Shown one piece after another: positions 61,620 through 64,000 of a DNA stretch of 64,000 nucleotides. Origin of the DNA: Arenibacter sp041392165 (GTDB lineage: Bacteria; Bacteroidota; Bacteroidia; Flavobacteriales; Flavobacteriaceae); assembly GCA_041392165.1 (NCBI GenBank), contig JAWKMN010000008.1, forward strand, positions 62,001-126,000, given 5' to 3'. Made by a program: the position numbers and the translations under genes. Positions within the stretch are counted from its first letter, which is position 1; every line of letters begins with the position of its first letter. The notes beneath the pieces are model-generated. The model did no database searches and was not told where the DNA came from. It saw only the letters and a program-made list of their open reading frames with translations.

Positions 61620-64000
61620 ATACCTTGTATTCCATTTTGTCCTATACTTATTTCTTTTGGCCCCCAATCCCAACCGGGCACAAGAAAATAGTATACAAAA
61701 AGTAACTCTAATTGACTATTTGGAGGAACTGGAACGGGAGTTCAACATTAAGTTCTCCTACGTAGATCATGACCTAGGACAGTTACAGTTCTCTATTCCG
61801 GATACCACCTCACTACCCCAAATACTGGAAGAGCTCCGTAAGCAGACCCAATTGGACATTTCCCAGATCAACGACCGCTATTTTGCCCTATCCAAAAACA
61901 GGTTCGTGAATATCTGCGCCAAGGTGGTGGACAATTTTGAGAACAGTACCATCATGAATGCCACTGTGCATGTTCTGGGAAGTAATATATCCCAAATAAC
62001 GGATCTGGAAGGACTGTTCAGCATAAACGAGGTACCCAGAAATGCCAATATCGCAATTAAACATCTTGGCTTTAAGACCAAATATCTGAACGCAGAAGAA
62101 TTGGCGGGCAACAACCCCTGCAAGACCATTTTATTATCCCCAAATTACCAACAATTGGAAGAAGTCATTGTCTATCAATTTCTTACCACCGGCATCACCA
62201 AAAAACCGGATGCCAGCATTGAGCTGAATACGGATAAATTCGGAATTTTACCAGGCCTTATAGAGCCAGATGTACTACAGACCATACAGGCGTTGCCAGG
62301 AATAAAAAGTGTGGATGAAACGGTTTCCGATATTAATGTTAGGGGCGGCACCAATGACCAAAATTTAGTACTTTGGGATGGGATAAAAATGTACCACTCC
62401 GGACATTTTTTTGGTCTGATATCTGCTTTCAACCCCTATTTGATCGAAAATGTGAACATTATAAAAAATGGGACCAGTGTACAATATGGCGATGGAGTGA
62501 GCAGTGTAATAAATATCAATACCAGAAACAAGATCAATGATTCATTCGTCGGAGGGGCCGGATTTAATCTATTAAGCGGAGATGTTTTTGGGCAGCTACC
62601 CCTGTCCAAGAAAATTTCGGTTCAATTTTCAGGAAGGCGATCTACCACAGATTTTATAAATACCCCTACTTACAATCGGTTTTTTGATAAGGCTTTCCAA
62701 GATAGTGAAGTCAGGGAAAATGGCAACTCCCCCAATCCCGAGAACACGGTGAGGGACGAAGATTTTTATTTCTATGATCTTACCGGAAAACTGCTTTACG
62801 AAATCAATGAAAATCAAAAGGTCAGACTAAGTTTTATCAACACCAACAACCACCTTAAATACACTGAAAAAACTAAGGATGGCACTGCCAAAAGTTTATT
62901 GGACCAAACCAATCTTTCCTTTGGGGGAAGTTTGGAAAGTAAATGGACACCTAGATGGAATACCCATTTAAACCTGTATTATACCCGTTACAATTTGGAT
63001 TCCCAAAACATTCCTTCACCATCCCAACAACTTTTTCAGAACAACCAGGTTTTGGAAAAGGCAATAAAATTGAACACCCATTATCACTTGGGCCAAAATC
63101 TTGATTGGCTGAACGGATATCAACTTAACGAGGTGGGCATTACCAACTTTACCCAAGTTAGCCAACCTCCTTTTAAAAGCAATATAAAAGGGGTGATAAT
63201 GACCCATTCCTTATTTTCCGAACTGAATTATAGGTCGAAAAATGAAAAATTCCATGCCAGAGGCGGACTAAGGTTGAATTACATTAAAAACCTAAAGACC
63301 TTCAAAACGTTTGATGAACTGGTTCTGGAACCTAGATTAAACATACATTATGCCTTAACGGACGGTCTTAAGACGGAATTACTGGGTGAATTTAAAAATC
63401 AGACCACCAACCAAATAATAGATCTGGAACAAAATTTTCTGGGAATTGAGAAAAGGCGATGGATGCTTTCGGACAACGATATATTGCCCATTACAAAAAG
63501 TAAACAAATTTCACTTGGGCTAAACTATGATAAAAACACGCTATATGTAGGGGTGGAAGGATTCTATAAAAAAGTGGACGGTATTAGCACCGCTACCCAG
63601 GGATTTCAAAACCAGGATCAATTTAACGGTGAGATAGGGAAATACGATGTATCCGGAATCGAATTTCTGATCAACAAAAAAACGGCCACCTATAGCACAT
63701 GGCTCAGTTATGCCTATAACACCAATAATTATACTTTTGAGAATATAAGGCCCCAACAATTCCCCAACAATTTGGACATTAGGCATACCCTGACCTTTGC
63801 AGGCACCTATACCTATAAGAGTTTTAGAATGGGGCTTGGTGCCAATTATCATACGGGAAGACCCTATACCAAGCCACAGGAGGGCAACAATTCTATAAAC
63901 CCAAATGTTTTTCCCAACCAAATCAACTACGAAGACCCCAATAGTAGCAGGCTACCAGCCTACCTACGGGCAGATGCCTCATTTATCTACAACTTCAAGT
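61603..64000 (+). CDS. TonB-dependent transducer/receptor, C-terminus beyond window
   Basis: The frame starts at 61603 inside the fecR end and stays open to the window edge (799 codons). Signal peptide to about residue 26, STN/secretin-type signalling domain (about 30-95), CarboxypepD-like domain (about 98-180), plug (about 190-310, with INVRGGTNDQNLVLWDG and IIKNGTSVQYGDGVSSVINI at the end), then barrel strands. With the ECF factor and FecR this is a complete signalling system; the ligand is unknown. No SusD gene is visible in the window. Confidence 0.9.
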   Translation, partial: MLNHRKYLVFHFVLYLFLLAPNPNRAQENSIQKVTLIDYLEELEREFNIKFSYVDHDLGQLQFSIPDTTSLPQILEELRKQTQLDISQINDRYFALSKNRFVNICAKVVDNFENSTIMNATVHVLGSNISQITDLEGLFSINEVPRNANIAIKHLGFKTKYLNAEELAGNNPCKTILLSPNYQQLEEVIVYQFLTTGITKKPDASIELNTDKFGILPGLIEPDVLQTIQALPGIKSVDETVSDINVRGGTNDQNLVLWDGIKMYHSGHFFGLISAFNPYLIENVNIIKNGTSVQYGDGVSSVININTRNKINDSFVGGAGFNLLSGDVFGQLPLSKKISVQFSGRRSTTDFINTPTYNRFFDKAFQDSEVRENGNSPNPENTVRDEDFYFYDLTGKLLYEINENQKVRLSFINTNNHLKYTEKTKDGTAKSLLDQTNLSFGGSLESKWTPRWNTHLNLYYTRYNLDSQNIPSPSQQLFQNNQVLEKAIKLNTHYHLGQNLDWLNGYQLNEVGITNFTQVSQPPFKSNIKGVIMTHSLFSELNYRSKNEKFHARGGLRLNYIKNLKTFKTFDELVLEPRLNIHYALTDGLKTELLGEFKNQTTNQIIDLEQNFLGIEKRRWMLSDNDILPITKSKQISLGLNYDKNTLYVGVEGFYKKVDGISTATQGFQNQDQFNGEIGKYDVSGIEFLINKKTATYSTWLSYAYNTNNYTFENIRPQQFPNNLDIRHTLTFAGTYTYKSFRMGLGANYHTGRPYTKPQEGNNSINPNVFPNQINYEDPNSSRLPAYLRADASFIYNFK

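Overview
The window looks like a chromosome segment of a marine Flavobacteriaceae (Bacteroidota). Evidence: moderate-to-low GC, TAnnTTTG promoter elements, SpII lipoproteins, FecI/FecR/TonB-receptor triads, a NagB-LmbE fusion, DUF2024, FabV, and a Sec-type (clade II) lipoprotein NosZ. No tRNA, rRNA, CRISPR array, phage or transposase gene was seen.

Layout. (1) 1-8.7 kb is a sugar-acid block. It holds two tandem GMC dehydrogenases (the first cut by the window edge) with a Tat small subunit and a sugar isomerase, then KDG kinase, KDPG aldolase and mannonate dehydratase; together these would oxidise sugars or uronates and feed the Entner-Doudoroff branch. (2) 9-11 kb is a NagB-LmbE fusion for amino sugars. 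(3) 11-28.5 kb is the main accessory region, a nitrous-oxide/NO/copper locus. It contains a copper-type TonB receptor with a Met/His-rich lipoprotein, an Fe-S Rrf2 (NsrR-like) regulator, a tryptophan-2,3-dioxygenase-like protein fused to a cupin, a frameshifted RIC/YtfE gene, a hemerythrin, a 2Fe-2S ferredoxin, a truncated globin, and a complete clade II nos operon (cytochrome c, fasciclin, NosZ, membrane protein, NosL, cupin, NosD, NosF, NosY, and a frameshifted heme-copper-oxidase-like protein). Its promoter has an Fnr-type box and a second palindrome that resembles one in front of the Rrf2 gene. (4) 28.6-36.9 kb is housekeeping: TesB, two tiny membrane proteins, DinB, QueE, DUF502, YdeI, a Tat Gfo/Idh oxidoreductase and a DUF1801 protein. 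(5) 37-41.2 kb is siderophore uptake (TonB receptor plus PepSY membrane protein) and a GNAT enzyme. (6) 41.3-42.6 kb is a three-gene thioredoxin-like/DUF2024/MarR unit with a repeated operator-like palindrome. (7) 42.7-55 kb holds an S9 peptidase, a HerA-like ATPase, hydrolases, an isomerase/aldo-keto reductase pair with an esterase remnant, FabV, an M19 dipeptidase and a PAS histidine kinase. (8) 55-58 kb holds folD and ffh, separated by a four-helix-bundle (23S IVS-type) gene bracketed by perfect inverted repeats. (9) 58-64 kb holds an Asp-rich repeat lipoprotein divergent from an ECF sigma/FecR/TonB-receptor triad that runs off the window.

The least explained material is the dioxygenase-cupin fusion inside the NO operon, the inverted-repeat cassette around the four-helix protein, the shared palindromes in the nos/Rrf2 and MarR promoters, and a dispersed mosaic of short intergenic repeats.
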